NCBI GenBank assembly: GCA_001890945.1
Contig: MLAX01000002.1
Location: forward strand, 496,001 to 560,000
Direction: 5' to 3'
DNA length: 64,000 bases
DNA from: Alphaproteobacteria bacterium AO1-B
Lineage (GTDB): Bacteria; Pseudomonadota; Alphaproteobacteria; Rhizobiales; Stappiaceae
Position numbers and translations under genes: made by a program. Positions 17,598-26,479 of this stretch are shown here, in pieces. The notes under the pieces are model-generated. The model saw only the letters and a program-made list of their open reading frames with translations. It was not told the origin of the DNA and made no database searches. Positions within the stretch are counted from its first letter, which is position 1; each line of letters opens with the position of its first letter.

Positions 17598-18962
17598 ATG
17601 ACACTATCGAAAGGACTGATGAGCGGGGTTGCCGCTGTCGTCTTGTCCGGCTTCATTGCGTCCTCGGCCAGTGCCGACACGATCCGTGATGCGCTGTCTC
17701 TCGCCTATGCGAACAACCCGACCTTGAACGCGGCCCGGGCCCAGTTGCGTGGTGTCAACGAAAACGTGCCGCAAGCTCTGGCCGGTTGGCGGCCAACGGC
17801 TTCTGCGGCGCTGGCGGCTGGCGGTGTTCGCTCCTCAGTGAATGGGCGGCAGGCTTACCGCAACAATGCGGCGATCTCGCTGACCCTCAGCCAAGCGGTC
17901 TTCCGCGGCTTTCGAACAGTAAACTCCACGCGCCAGGCTGAGGCTGTTGTCCGTGCCCAGCGCGAAAGCCTGATGTCAAGCGAGCAGGACACGCTTCTCA
18001 GTGCCGCGACCGCCTACGTCGACGTGATTCGCGATACTGCGCTCGTCTCCCTGCAGCGCAGTGACTTAGCGTTCCTCCAAGAGCAGGTTCGTGCAGCGCG
18101 CGACCGGTTTGATGTGGGTGAGGGAACCCGGACCGATGTCTCCCAGGCAGAAGCGCGGGCAGCGGAAGCTCAGGCATCGTTGAACACGGCACTTGCCAAT
18201 TTGAACACCAGTCGGGCGATCTACCGTCAGGTGATCGGTGTGGATCCGAAGAGCCTTTCGGCGGACACATCTATTACCCGTCAGGTTCCTAAGTCCTTGG
18301 ATGTTGCACTTCAGATCAGTGAAGAGAAGCAGCCGTTGATCCAGCAGGCACTGCATCTAGTTGATGCTGCGATCTTTAATGTGAAGGCCATTGAGGGTGA
18401 GCTGCTTCCGACTGTCACCGTCGATGCGAGCGTTGGTCGAAGCTGGAACCCGTCGAACACGGTCGATCTCAACAACAATGCTCAGATCTTCGGTAACGTC
18501 AGCATTCCGATCTATCAGGGTGGCGGCGTTTATTCGCGTGTGCGTCAAGCCAAGGAAGAGCTGGGACAAACCCGTCTTCAGCTGGACGTTGCCCGCGATC
18601 AGGTCCGCGCGAACGTGATCACCGCTTGGGGGATCTTTCAGGCGGCCGAAGCGTCAATCGTAGCGGCGCGTGCGGCGGTCGAAGCGCAGCAGCTGGCTCT
18701 TGAAGGGGTGATCGAAGAGCAGCGCGTTGGTCAGCGGACAACTCTGGACGTTTTGGATGCGCAGCGCGAACTGGTCATTCAACAGTCCAATCTTGTGACT
18801 GCACAGCGGAACCGGATCGTTGGTGGTTATCAGCTTGTCGCTGCCGTTGGTCATCTGGATGCTGAAACACTCGGGCTGAATGTCTCCATCTACAATCCGG
18901 AACAGCATTACAAGTCCGTTCGCGGCAAGTGGATTGGCCTGCGGACACCGGATGGCCGCTGA
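17598..18962 (+). CDS. tolC: TolC-family outer membrane channel protein
   Basis: TolC trimers form the outer membrane and periplasmic exit duct for type I secretion and efflux pumps. The 454-residue protein starts at ATG 17598 with an AAGGGTGA site upstream; a GTG at 17550 would lengthen the signal peptide. The signal peptide ends near SSASA-D (about residue 26). Two OEP repeats follow: TIRDALSLAYANNPTLNAAR near the start of the first and a second from about residue 230, with long Ala/Gln-rich coiled-coil helices and the family ending TTLDVLDAQRELVIQQSNLV. A terminator follows 40 bases after the stop. Confidence 0.93.
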   Translation: MTLSKGLMSGVAAVVLSGFIASSASADTIRDALSLAYANNPTLNAARAQLRGVNENVPQALAGWRPTASAALAAGGVRSSVNGRQAYRNNAAISLTLSQAVFRGFRTVNSTRQAEAVVRAQRESLMSSEQDTLLSAATAYVDVIRDTALVSLQRSDLAFLQEQVRAARDRFDVGEGTRTDVSQAEARAAEAQASLNTALANLNTSRAIYRQVIGVDPKSLSADTSITRQVPKSLDVALQISEEKQPLIQQALHLVDAAIFNVKAIEGELLPTVTVDASVGRSWNPSNTVDLNNNAQIFGNVSIPIYQGGGVYSRVRQAKEELGQTRLQLDVARDQVRANVITAWGIFQAAEASIVAARAAVEAQQLALEGVIEEQRVGQRTTLDVLDAQRELVIQQSNLVTAQRNRIVGGYQLVAAVGHLDAETLGLNVSIYNPEQHYKSVRGKWIGLRTPDGR

Positions 18963-19002
18963 AGCAGGCCATTAGGTCTCTCGCCAATGCACACGCAACT
19001 CT

Positions 19003-19033
19003 GAAACCGGCTCTGGCCGGTTTCTTCGTTTTT
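19003..19033 (+). terminator. rho-independent terminator after tolC
   Basis: An 8-base perfect stem, GAAACCGG (19003-19010) and CCGGTTTC (19017-19024), with a 6-base loop, is followed by TTCGTTTTT. Confidence 0.85.
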
Positions 19034-19224
19034 GGCGTTTGCACGGAGCGATTCGGTTTGCATTTACCCAAAAGTTTACAAAAAGTGGACTTAAAAGGGG
19101 AAAAGCCTATCTCAGGCCGTGCGGTTGCTTTGCGCGTTTCCAGTTGATCCGCATAATTTCCTTAACGAATCATCCGGGGGCTTCTGGTTGGAGCGTAGAG
19201 TAGCCAACAAGTACGGGGGACGTC

Positions 19225-19989
19225 ATGGCAGAGGCGAGCAAGGCTGAAGAGCCGTCGATGGAGGAGATCCTCGCATCGATACGCCGGATCATATCTGATG
19301 AAGACTCCCAGAGTGCGGACTCCGGCAATGAACAAGCAGATGAAACCCCAGTAGAAGCAAAGGCGGAGGATGATATGGGTGATGCCTCCGAGATGTCCCA
19401 AGACGACCTCGACAAGCTGTTCGATATGGACGGCGATGACGATGTCGCTGAAGACGAAGGCGCGGATGACATGGCTGCGGCCATGATGGCCGACGCTGCG
19501 GAAGATGAGAGCGATGCGGGCGACGACGACGTCCTCGAACTGACGGAAGAACTTGCGGTCGAATCCACCGACGATCTGGATATGGTCGATGGGCTCGCCG
19601 AAGACCTCGATAACCTCGACGGCGACGTTTCCTTCGCTCCGGATCCAGAGCCTGCAGAAGACATCATGGCGCCGCCTGAGCCTGAGGCCGAGCCGGAAGC
19701 CTTGTTCGAGCCGGAAGAACCGGTGATCCAGTCCAAGCCTATTCCGGATGACCTGCCGGATGTGGCGCCTGAAGACTATCTGACATCCGCTGCGACAGGG
19801 CAGGCGGTTCACGCGGCGCTTGACAATTTTTCTGACATGTTGATCAGCACGAAAGCTCAGACCATCGAAGAGATGGTTCGTGACATGCTGCGTCCGATGA
19901 TCAAGGCTTGGCTGGATCAGAATCTGCCGCCCATGGTGGAGCAGATGGTCAAGAAGGAAGTCCAGCGCGTAATCCGCCGCCGCGATTGA
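19225..19989 (+). CDS. popZ: PopZ-like polar organising protein (DUF2497)
   Basis: PopZ assembles a polar matrix that anchors ParB and the chromosome origin in alphaproteobacteria. The 254-residue protein has the characteristic N-terminal helix EPSMEEILASIRRIISDE (residues 9-26), a long acidic Asp/Glu-rich disordered linker (about 30-180) and the C-terminal oligomerisation helices (LDNFSDMLISTKAQTIEEM and MLRPMIKAWLDQNLPPMVE, about 195-254) ending in a basic RRRD. This order of segments is diagnostic. It lies between tolC and valS, as in many relatives, and converges on the DUF1284 gene with 29 bases between them. Confidence 0.92.
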   Translation: MAEASKAEEPSMEEILASIRRIISDEDSQSADSGNEQADETPVEAKAEDDMGDASEMSQDDLDKLFDMDGDDDVAEDEGADDMAAAMMADAAEDESDAGDDDVLELTEELAVESTDDLDMVDGLAEDLDNLDGDVSFAPDPEPAEDIMAPPEPEAEPEALFEPEEPVIQSKPIPDDLPDVAPEDYLTSAATGQAVHAALDNFSDMLISTKAQTIEEMVRDMLRPMIKAWLDQNLPPMVEQMVKKEVQRVIRRRD

Positions 19990-20018
19990 TCCTGCAAATA
20001 CATCGGATGTATGGGATA

Positions 20019-20447
20019 TTACAGGGGCGACCGGAGACGGCAGCCCCTGAAGTTCGTTTGGGCAATGCCTGTACAAAGCTCATACCACTCGCACCCCGTA
20101 CACGCTTGCCGAATGTTTCCGTCCTGAAAAGCCGAACGCAGTTTCGCAATATCTTCGCCGCTGAGGCGGAGAGGGCCAACCGATAGCGGTTTGCCAAAGA
20201 GCAGCAGCCCGATGTCGCCTGCGGCCAATCGGTCCCGCTCGCGTACGCTTTCATTGTGACAATGGCAGGTGGGGTCATTGAGCATCGGGACGCAAATGTC
20301 GTCCGGACCATCGACCAGTTTGATGGCCTCACCACCGTTGAGGCGATTGATAATAGCTTTGTAGGCTTCCACGAAAGCAGGGGTGTAGCCCTTTCCGGCG
20401 AAGGTCAGCATACATAGAAGATGGTGTGCGCGGAGGCAGATGGTCAT
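20019..20447 (-). CDS. DUF1284 domain protein
   Basis: A 142-residue protein of the DUF1284 family, function unknown. It begins TICLRAHHLLCMLTFAGKGY and has several cysteines that could bind metal or an Fe-S cluster: DPTCHCHNES at about residues 60-69, CTGCEWYELC (about 117-126) and a late RGCRL. The upstream neighbour on the same strand is a binding protein whose stop is 51 bases away, so the two may be co-transcribed. Together they interrupt the popZ-valS order. Confidence 0.85.
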   Translation of the reverse strand: MTICLRAHHLLCMLTFAGKGYTPAFVEAYKAIINRLNGGEAIKLVDGPDDICVPMLNDPTCHCHNESVRERDRLAAGDIGLLLFGKPLSVGPLRLSGEDIAKLRSAFQDGNIRQACTGCEWYELCTGIAQTNFRGCRLRSPL

Positions 20448-20498
20448 AAGAACAGGCGTTTCACCGGCTTGGTGTGTGGTTTTGCCGAGGATGGCAGG

Positions 20499-21380
20499 TT
20501 ACTCGGGTTCACCGGAGAACTTATGCCAGTAATAATCGGGAAGTGCAGCCGTTTCCGGGGTCAGATTGGGGTTGTCGAAGCGGAGTGGCCGACGACTGTC
20601 GAGATGGAGTTCCGCGAAGATCTCCCGGATCATCGGGTGTGTCCGGAAGTACTGGATGAAACTGCCGTCCTCATATGCGGTCACCAGGCCCGTTTCGATG
20701 ATCTCAGCAAGATCTTCGTTGTGCTTGCCGGTGAAAAAATAGAACGGAAACCGGTCGTAGATCAGGACGACTTCCTGCTCGATGTCATAGTCCAGTTGGC
20801 TGTATTCCGTCCACTCGCTCAGAATTTCCACTGAAGCTCGTGGAAATGCATCGGCGTCCGCCGAAGCGATCATCGGATAAAGATGGCTTTTCCGAGCAGT
20901 CTTTACCGTCAACCCGGCGCCTTCAAGGATCGCAATGTCTCCCCAGTCGATGCCTTGAAGGAACGTCATGTTCTGGAGGTCGCCGACCGTGTTGACCGAT
21001 AAAAACTTGTCCTGGCTGCCTTTTGGAATCGCGTTGATCCGGGCACCAATCAGACCGCGCACCAGTGGGACGCGGATCGGCAGAGCAATCTCTTCGTAGT
21101 GCTTTGAAGTGCCCGCCGCATAGAGATTGAACTCCGAACTCGCCGGGTCAGTGAGTTTTTCCATCACTTCTACAGCGGTGAGGTCTTTGGAATTTTCTGG
21201 CAATACGATCTTGAACGGGCGGTCCTGTTTGGAGAGGGCAAGCTCCAGAAGCGGGACCGTGTATTCCGGGATAGAGGCAAGCTGCGGCAGGCGTATTTCA
21301 ATCGTCTGGTCGGCGGCTGCCGGCCCTGCGAAAAACAGTGTGGCCATCAAACCGATGATACCGCATCTGGGTATCGTCAT
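20499..21380 (-). CDS. periplasmic substrate-binding-like protein (orphan, paralogue B)
   Basis: A 293-residue protein whose signal peptide ends near GPAAA-D (about residue 23). ATG 21380 has AAGGAGC 7 bases upstream, which settles it over the earlier in-frame start at 21407. It matches the protein at 13757-14632 along its length: PLLELALSKQ, VPLVRGLIGARINAI, RFPFYFFTGKHNEDLAEIIE, HPMIREIF and the ending LPDYYWHKF. It has no adjacent permease or ATPase. The function is unknown; it may be a sensory or stand-alone receptor. The DUF1284 gene follows it. Confidence 0.75.
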   Translation of the reverse strand: MTIPRCGIIGLMATLFFAGPAAADQTIEIRLPQLASIPEYTVPLLELALSKQDRPFKIVLPENSKDLTAVEVMEKLTDPASSEFNLYAAGTSKHYEEIALPIRVPLVRGLIGARINAIPKGSQDKFLSVNTVGDLQNMTFLQGIDWGDIAILEGAGLTVKTARKSHLYPMIASADADAFPRASVEILSEWTEYSQLDYDIEQEVVLIYDRFPFYFFTGKHNEDLAEIIETGLVTAYEDGSFIQYFRTHPMIREIFAELHLDSRRPLRFDNPNLTPETAALPDYYWHKFSGEPE

Positions 21381-21671
21381 TCGAAGCTCCTTCCCGGTGC
21401 GCAGCAAGCGCAGGTGTCGTACACCGGATTAGACGACGAAATTTCTACTCAAAACCTAATTCCAGCTGAGAAACCGAACAAGCAACCTTGGGTAATGGGC
21501 TATTAGATCCTCGTGCCGAGCATCGATTGGTTCGAACGACACAATCGTTTACGGCCTTGGACGGGATAGAAGCGCCGGACCATACCTCTTAGGCGGTTGA
21601 CTTGCAGGGCGGCTTCCGATTTACACGGGAACTCACGATTTTCTGGACAACTTCCCCATTGAGTGACCCTG

Positions 21672-24600
21672 ATGCTGGATAAGACCTACGATGCGGCCAG
21701 CGTTGAGCCGCGGATTTACGAAACCTGGGAAAAGGCGGAGGCCTTCAAGGCCGGAGCCGGTGCCAAGGATGGCGCCGATGCCTTCACCATCGTAATTCCG
21801 CCACCGAATGTGACAGGCTCCCTGCACATGGGCCATGCGCTGAACAACACGCTGCAGGATATCCTGGTCCGCTGGAAGCGCATGCAGGGCTATGACGTTT
21901 TGTGGCAGCCGGGCACCGACCACGCGGGCATTGCAACGCAGATGGTTGTTGAGCGTGAGCTTGCCGCGGACAACAAGCCAAGCCGCCGGGACATGGGCCG
22001 GGAGGCCTTCATCGAGCGTGTATGGGAGCAAAAACGGAAGTCCGAAGGCACGATCCTCGGTCAGCTGAAGCGTCTTGGCGCGTCCTGTGACTGGAGCCGG
22101 ACTGAGTTCACCATGTCACCGAACCTGTCGGACGCTGTCCTGAAGGTGTTCGTTGATCTTTACAAGGAAGGCTTGATCTACAAGTCCAAGCGGCTGGTCA
22201 ACTGGGATCCGAAGTTCGAGACGGCGATTTCCGATCTGGAAGTCGAGAACATCGAAACCGATGGCCACATGTGGCACTTCAAGTACCCGCTGGCCGGTGG
22301 GGAATCCTATGAGTATGTCGAGAAGGATGAGGACGGCAACGTCACGCTGCGTGAGACGCGCGACTACATCTCGATCGCGACGACCCGTCCGGAGACCATG
22401 CTGGGCGACGGCGCGGTTGCCGTTCACCCGGGTGACGAGCGCTACAAGCCGATCATTGGCAAGCTCTGCGAAATCCCGGTTGGGCCGAAAGAACACCGCC
22501 GCCTGATCCCGATCATTACCGATGAATATCCGGATCCCGATTTTGGGTCCGGTGCGGTGAAGATCACCGGTGCGCACGATTTCAACGATTATCAGGTCGC
22601 CCTGCGCGGCAAGATCCCGATGTACCGGCTGATGGACACCCAAGGGGCCATGCGCGCCGATGGCGCGCCCTATTCTGAGGAAGCGAAAAAGGCGCAGGCG
22701 ATCATCGACGGCGCCGAGATGACAATCAACGAGATTGACGAGATCAACATCGTTCCCGATGAGTTGCGCGGTCTTGACCGGTTTGCGGCCCGCAAGAGCG
22801 TGATTGACCAGATCACTGCCGAAGGTCTCGCTGTAATGGTCCCTAGCGACCATCCGGACGTTGCCTGGATGAAGGGCAAAGCGCCGGAGTGGGACGACAA
22901 GGGCAAGGCCAAGGTCCAAAAGCTTGGCGAGGACGAGGAAGGTCCGGCAGAGCTGCCGATGGTCGAATCCAAGAAGATCATGCAGCCGTTCGGCGACCGC
23001 TCTAAGGTCGTGATCGAACCGATGCTGACCGACCAGTGGTTCGTCGATGCCAAAACGCTGGCGGAACCGGCGCTAAAGGCTGTTCAGGACGGGGACACAA
23101 AATTCGTTCCCGGCAACTGGGACAAGACCTACTACAACTGGCTGAACGACATTCAGCCCTGGTGTATTTCGCGCCAACTCTGGTGGGGCCACCAGATCCC
23201 GGTCTGGTATCTGCCTGGACGCGACGAAGACGGTACCGCCGCGACCCCGGACGACTCTGTTCGTCGAGAGACGATTTATTGTGCCGAGACATTCGAAGAG
23301 GTTGTTGCGCGGATTAAGGCGCAATATGGCGTTGATGAAGTTGTAGAAGTTTCTTCCCAAATCGGTGACAAAAATTGGTGTAGTTGGTGGGACGCTGCTG
23401 TCGCAAATGCTGCCTTGGATGACTCTAAGATGTTTGTTTTCCGCGATGAAGACGTGCTCGATACGTGGTTCTCGTCCGCGTTGTGGCCGTTCTCCACGCT
23501 CGGTTGGCCGCATCAGACACCGGAACTTGAGCGCTACTACAAGACGGACGTTCTGATCACCGGCTTCGATATCATCTTCTTCTGGGTTGCCCGGATGATG
23601 ATGCAGGGCATCCACTTCATGAAGGAAGTGCCGTTCCACACCGTCTACATCAACTCGATTGTTGTCGATAAGAACGGGAAGAAAATGTCCAAGTCCTTGG
23701 GCAATGTTCTCGACCCATTGGATCTCATCGCGTCTTATGGTGCGGATGCAACCCGCTACGCCCTGGCGAGCCAGGAAGTGCAGGGGCGCCGGACACTGCG
23801 CATGTCTGATCAGGCAGCGGAAGGTGGTCAGCGGTTTGCGACCAAACTTTGGAACGCAGCGCGTTTTGCGGAGATGAATGGTTGTGGCCGGGTTGACGGG
23901 TTCGATCCATCGACCGCGAGCCATACGCTCAATCGCTGGATCGCTACCGAGATGGGCAAGTGCATCGCCGAAGTCACCAAGGCGCTTGAAGACTACCGCT
24001 TCAACGATGCCTCCGGAGGCATCTACCGGTTCACCTGGAACACATTCTGCGATTGGTACCTGGAGCTCGCCAAGCCGATCTTCAACGGGGATGACGAGGC
24101 AGCCAAGGCCGAAACACGCGCAACGGCTGCCTGGGCGATCGACGAGATCCTGAAAGTGTTGCATCCGTTCATGCCGTTCCTGACCGAAGAGCTTTGGGAG
24201 CGTCTGGGCGACGAGGGCCAGAAAGCGGACAAACTGTTGATGCTGAGCGCGTGGCCGAAGCCGCTGGTCAGCGATGAGACGGCTGCCGGGGAAATCAACT
24301 GGCTGGTTGATTTGATCTCTGAAATCCGCTCGGTCCGAGCAGAAATGAACATCCCGGCGGGAGCGAAGGTTCAGCTGGTGGTCGTTGGAGCCAATGACGT
24401 CACCAAGGGCCGGATCGCGACACACACGTCCGCGATCCAGCGCTTGGCGCGCGCCGAAGACATCGCGATGGCTGATGCCGCTCCGGCCGGGTCTGCACAG
24501 ATCATCGTTGGCGAGGCAACAATCTGCCTGCCTCTGGCCGGCGTGATCGACCTTGCCGCTGAAAAAGCCCGTCTTTCCAAGGATGCCGGCAAACTGGAGG

Positions 24601-24758
24601 CTGACATCTCGAAGATCGAGAAGAAGCTTTCCAATCCGAAGTTTGTTGAGAAGGCCCCGGATGAAGTGGTTGCCGGTGAGCGTGAGAAGGTTGCTGAGTC
24701 CAAGGAAAAGCTGGACAAGATCAACGTTGCTCTGAGCCGGCTTGCCGAAATCGGCTAA
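21672..24758 (+). CDS. valS: valyl-tRNA synthetase
   Basis: ValS charges tRNA-Val and edits misactivated threonine. The 1,028-residue protein (from ATG 21672) has the class I signatures PPNVTGSLHMGHAL (HMGH at residues 52-55) and KMSKS (671-675), the editing domain with TTRPETMLGD, the WCISRQLWWGHQIPVW block and the C-terminal coiled coil (about 955-1028) that contacts the tRNA. An in-frame GTG at 21663 is an alternative start; homologues usually begin MLDKTYDA, so I prefer the ATG. A GC-rich hairpin follows 28 bases after the stop. Confidence 0.96.
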   Translation: MLDKTYDAASVEPRIYETWEKAEAFKAGAGAKDGADAFTIVIPPPNVTGSLHMGHALNNTLQDILVRWKRMQGYDVLWQPGTDHAGIATQMVVERELAADNKPSRRDMGREAFIERVWEQKRKSEGTILGQLKRLGASCDWSRTEFTMSPNLSDAVLKVFVDLYKEGLIYKSKRLVNWDPKFETAISDLEVENIETDGHMWHFKYPLAGGESYEYVEKDEDGNVTLRETRDYISIATTRPETMLGDGAVAVHPGDERYKPIIGKLCEIPVGPKEHRRLIPIITDEYPDPDFGSGAVKITGAHDFNDYQVALRGKIPMYRLMDTQGAMRADGAPYSEEAKKAQAIIDGAEMTINEIDEINIVPDELRGLDRFAARKSVIDQITAEGLAVMVPSDHPDVAWMKGKAPEWDDKGKAKVQKLGEDEEGPAELPMVESKKIMQPFGDRSKVVIEPMLTDQWFVDAKTLAEPALKAVQDGDTKFVPGNWDKTYYNWLNDIQPWCISRQLWWGHQIPVWYLPGRDEDGTAATPDDSVRRETIYCAETFEEVVARIKAQYGVDEVVEVSSQIGDKNWCSWWDAAVANAALDDSKMFVFRDEDVLDTWFSSALWPFSTLGWPHQTPELERYYKTDVLITGFDIIFFWVARMMMQGIHFMKEVPFHTVYINSIVVDKNGKKMSKSLGNVLDPLDLIASYGADATRYALASQEVQGRRTLRMSDQAAEGGQRFATKLWNAARFAEMNGCGRVDGFDPSTASHTLNRWIATEMGKCIAEVTKALEDYRFNDASGGIYRFTWNTFCDWYLELAKPIFNGDDEAAKAETRATAAWAIDEILKVLHPFMPFLTEELWERLGDEGQKADKLLMLSAWPKPLVSDETAAGEINWLVDLISEIRSVRAEMNIPAGAKVQLVVVGANDVTKGRIATHTSAIQRLARAEDIAMADAAPAGSAQIIVGEATICLPLAGVIDLAAEKARLSKDAGKLEADISKIEKKLSNPKFVEKAPDEVVAGEREKVAESKEKLDKINVALSRLAEIG

Positions 24759-24785
24759 TAGAGGCCGTACAATCTGTTGGATAGA

Positions 24786-24824
24786 CGGCCCGGATGCGCT
24801 TGTCGCCGCGTCCGGGCCGCATTT
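24786..24824 (+). terminator. probable terminator hairpin after valS
   Basis: A 13-pair stem (24786-24798 with 24107+700 to 24819, that is 24807-24819) including the perfect core CGGCCCGGA/TCCGGGCCG and one G-T pair has an 8-base loop and is followed by CATTTC. The T-tail is short, so termination may be partial. The hairpin overlaps the earliest possible start of the next reading frame, which favours the later start at 24887. Confidence 0.6.
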
Positions 24825-24886
24825 CAATGGTAGCGCCCGGTCCCCAGGCAGGGATAGGATTGAAATTGCGAATCTGGTCGGAGCTG

Positions 24887-25444
24887 ATGCCCCACGTGTT
24901 TTTTGATGGTCGAACTGTTTTAAAGCCTGCCGCAATGGCATTCGGGCTCGGGTTGCTTGCTTTTCAGCCGCTGGCTGCGCTCGCGCAGGCGGAATCGGAA
25001 AAAATCGAGAACCCGGTGGCCGTCTTTTCTGGTCTCGACAAGATCACGGGCCGGATCATCAACTTCGACGTCTATATCGGCGAAACGGTTCAGTTTGGCG
25101 CCCTTCAGGTGACACCGCGGGTCTGCCACACCCGTCCGCAAACCGAGTCGCCGCTGACGACCGGCTTTGTGCAGGTCGACGAAATCACCTTGAACAATGA
25201 GGTCCGCCGGATCTTTTCAGGCTGGATGTATGCGGCAAGCCCGGGCCTTCATGCGGTTGAGCACCCGGTCTACGACATCTGGCTGACCGACTGCCGCCTG
25301 GCATCCAAGGTGCCACCGCCGGAGGATTATGACGGCCCGCCGATCAAGGGTGTTGTCGCTGAAGGGGAAGACCCACTTGCAGGTCCTGACGATGGCGTCG
25401 ATACCGGACCCGGTATCCCGCGCGCCAAACCTTTTCAGGGGTAA
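24887..25444 (+). CDS. DUF2155 domain periplasmic protein
   Basis: A 185-residue exported protein of the alphaproteobacterial DUF2155 family, function unknown. The signal peptide has a hydrophobic stretch AMAFGLGLLAFQPLAALA ending near residue 30. The domain follows: VAVFSGLDKITGRII, ETVQFGALQVTPRVCHTRP, RRIFSGWMYAASPGLHAVEHPVYDIWLTDC, with two conserved cysteines that could form a disulphide. The C-terminus is acidic and Pro-rich. I chose ATG 24887 (GGAG 4-5 bases upstream) over an in-frame ATG at 24794 inside the valS hairpin. A clear terminator follows. Confidence 0.85.
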   Translation: MPHVFFDGRTVLKPAAMAFGLGLLAFQPLAALAQAESEKIENPVAVFSGLDKITGRIINFDVYIGETVQFGALQVTPRVCHTRPQTESPLTTGFVQVDEITLNNEVRRIFSGWMYAASPGLHAVEHPVYDIWLTDCRLASKVPPPEDYDGPPIKGVVAEGEDPLAGPDDGVDTGPGIPRAKPFQG

Positions 25445-25475
25445 ATATCGAACTTGGTTGGTATTGGACCAACAA

Positions 25476-25505
25476 AAAACCCGCCGGTTTGGCGGGTTTT
25501 TCATT
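25476..25505 (+). terminator. rho-independent terminator
   Basis: AAAACCCGCC (25476-25485) pairs with GGCGGGTTTT (25491-25500) around a GGTTT loop. The A-run before and T-run after make it usable in both directions, serving the DUF2155 gene and the convergent hydrolase gene. Confidence 0.92.
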
Positions 25506-25523
25506 TTCTGAGTGTCTTAGAAA

Positions 25524-26192
25524 TCAGTCGACGTCGACATAATCGGCAGGTGTCAGGCCAAGGCGGCCATCGACGTAGTCGCCGCAATTGTCGATCAGCG
25601 TGTCCATGTCGTTTTCAAAGAAATGGTTCGCGCCCGGGATCGTCTGGTGATCGATGACGATGCCTTTCTGGGTCTTCAGCTTGTCGACCAGCGTCTGAAC
25701 GTCCTTTTGCGGAACAACCTTGTCCTGCTCGCCGTGAATTATCAGGCCGGAAGACGGGCAGGGGGCCAGGAACGAGAAGTCATGCAGGTTCGCCGGCGGG
25801 GCAACGGAAATGAAGCCTTCCACTTCCGGGCGGCGCATCAGGAGCTGCATGCCGATCCAGGCACCAAATGAGAATCCGGCAATCCAGCAAGCACGGGCAT
25901 CTGGATGAACGGTCTGGACCCAGTCGAGCGCTGCAGCTGCATCAGACAACTCGCCTTGTCCGTGATCGAATGTGCCTTGCGAACGGCCAACGCCGCGGAA
26001 ATTGAAGCGCAGAACCGCGAAGCCGCGCCGGGCGAACATGTAATACATCTGATAAACAATCTGATTGTTCATCGTGCCGCCGAACTGGGGGTGCAGGTGC
26101 AGGACCAGAGCGATGGGAGCGTTGCGCTTTTTTGCGGGATGGAACCGGCCTTCCAGCCGGCCGGCGGGACCGTTGAAGATCACCTCAGGCAT
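25524..26192 (-). CDS. alpha/beta hydrolase, dienelactone-hydrolase-like
   Basis: A 222-residue cytoplasmic hydrolase. The nucleophile elbow is GFSFGA with Ser108, the acid is Asp157 in HGEQDKVVP and the base is His190 in GANHFF, giving a complete catalytic triad. The N-terminal LHLHPQFGGTMNN and RFNFRGVGRSQG segments are typical of the uncharacterised bacterial KANL/YsgA-like group. The natural substrate is unknown. The gene is divergent from the suf operon, with a perfect palindrome just upstream of its start. Confidence 0.88.
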   Translation of the reverse strand: MPEVIFNGPAGRLEGRFHPAKKRNAPIALVLHLHPQFGGTMNNQIVYQMYYMFARRGFAVLRFNFRGVGRSQGTFDHGQGELSDAAAALDWVQTVHPDARACWIAGFSFGAWIGMQLLMRRPEVEGFISVAPPANLHDFSFLAPCPSSGLIIHGEQDKVVPQKDVQTLVDKLKTQKGIVIDHQTIPGANHFFENDMDTLIDNCGDYVDGRLGLTPADYVDVD

Positions 26193-26217
26193 GAAGCGAT
26201 TTATCCTTGTGTTTTGA

Positions 26218-26237
26218 CGGCGGCCGAACGGCCGCCG
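26218..26237. repeat. perfect GC-rich palindrome between hydrolase gene and suf promoter
   Basis: CGGCGGCCG (26218-26226) and CGGCCGCCG (26229-26237) form a 9-base inverted repeat with two bases between. It lies 26 bases upstream of the hydrolase start and about 40 bases before the putative suf promoter. There is no T-run, so an operator or a 5'-leader hairpin is more likely than a terminator. Confidence 0.6.
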
Positions 26238-26277
26238 GTGAATTCGGTTCTATACGTGGTTTCCCGTAAGTCTAAAC

Positions 26278-26327
26278 TTGACTCTCAAGCTCCAAGTTTC
26301 TAGAACCTTGTTTAGAATTATTCGAAA
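26278..26327 (+). promoter_or_regulatory. putative suf promoter with Irr-type iron control element
   Basis: TTGACT at 26278-26283 and TAGAAC at 26301-26306 are spaced 17 bases like a sigma-70-type promoter, though the -10 is poor. Immediately downstream, TTTAGAA-TTA-TTCGAAA (26311-26327) matches the rhizobial iron control element TTTAGAA-N3-TTCTAAA at 13 of 14 arm positions. This is the site bound by Irr in Hyphomicrobiales. It would overlap the start of transcription and could allow repression of suf. The match is seen; the regulator and its effect are inferred. Confidence 0.6.
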
Positions 26328-26479
26328 GTTCGTGCCGCCGCTGAAATGGCAACACTCGGTTCGACCGGTTGTCGCTGTTATCGTCATCACGGCGGAAAAT
26401 TTCAAGTTTTTCGAACAGATGCTTGAAAATTGTACGGATTTTGGAAGCCGAACGTATCCAGTTTCACCGAAGAGGTGTC

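Noticed and set aside
19330..19790. Acidic repeat in popZ as a separate low-complexity element
   Set aside because: It is the known acidic linker of the PopZ family, in frame.
23073..24941. 622-codon reverse-strand frame opposite valS
   Set aside because: It is the shadow of a clear valS gene with intact motifs on the forward strand.
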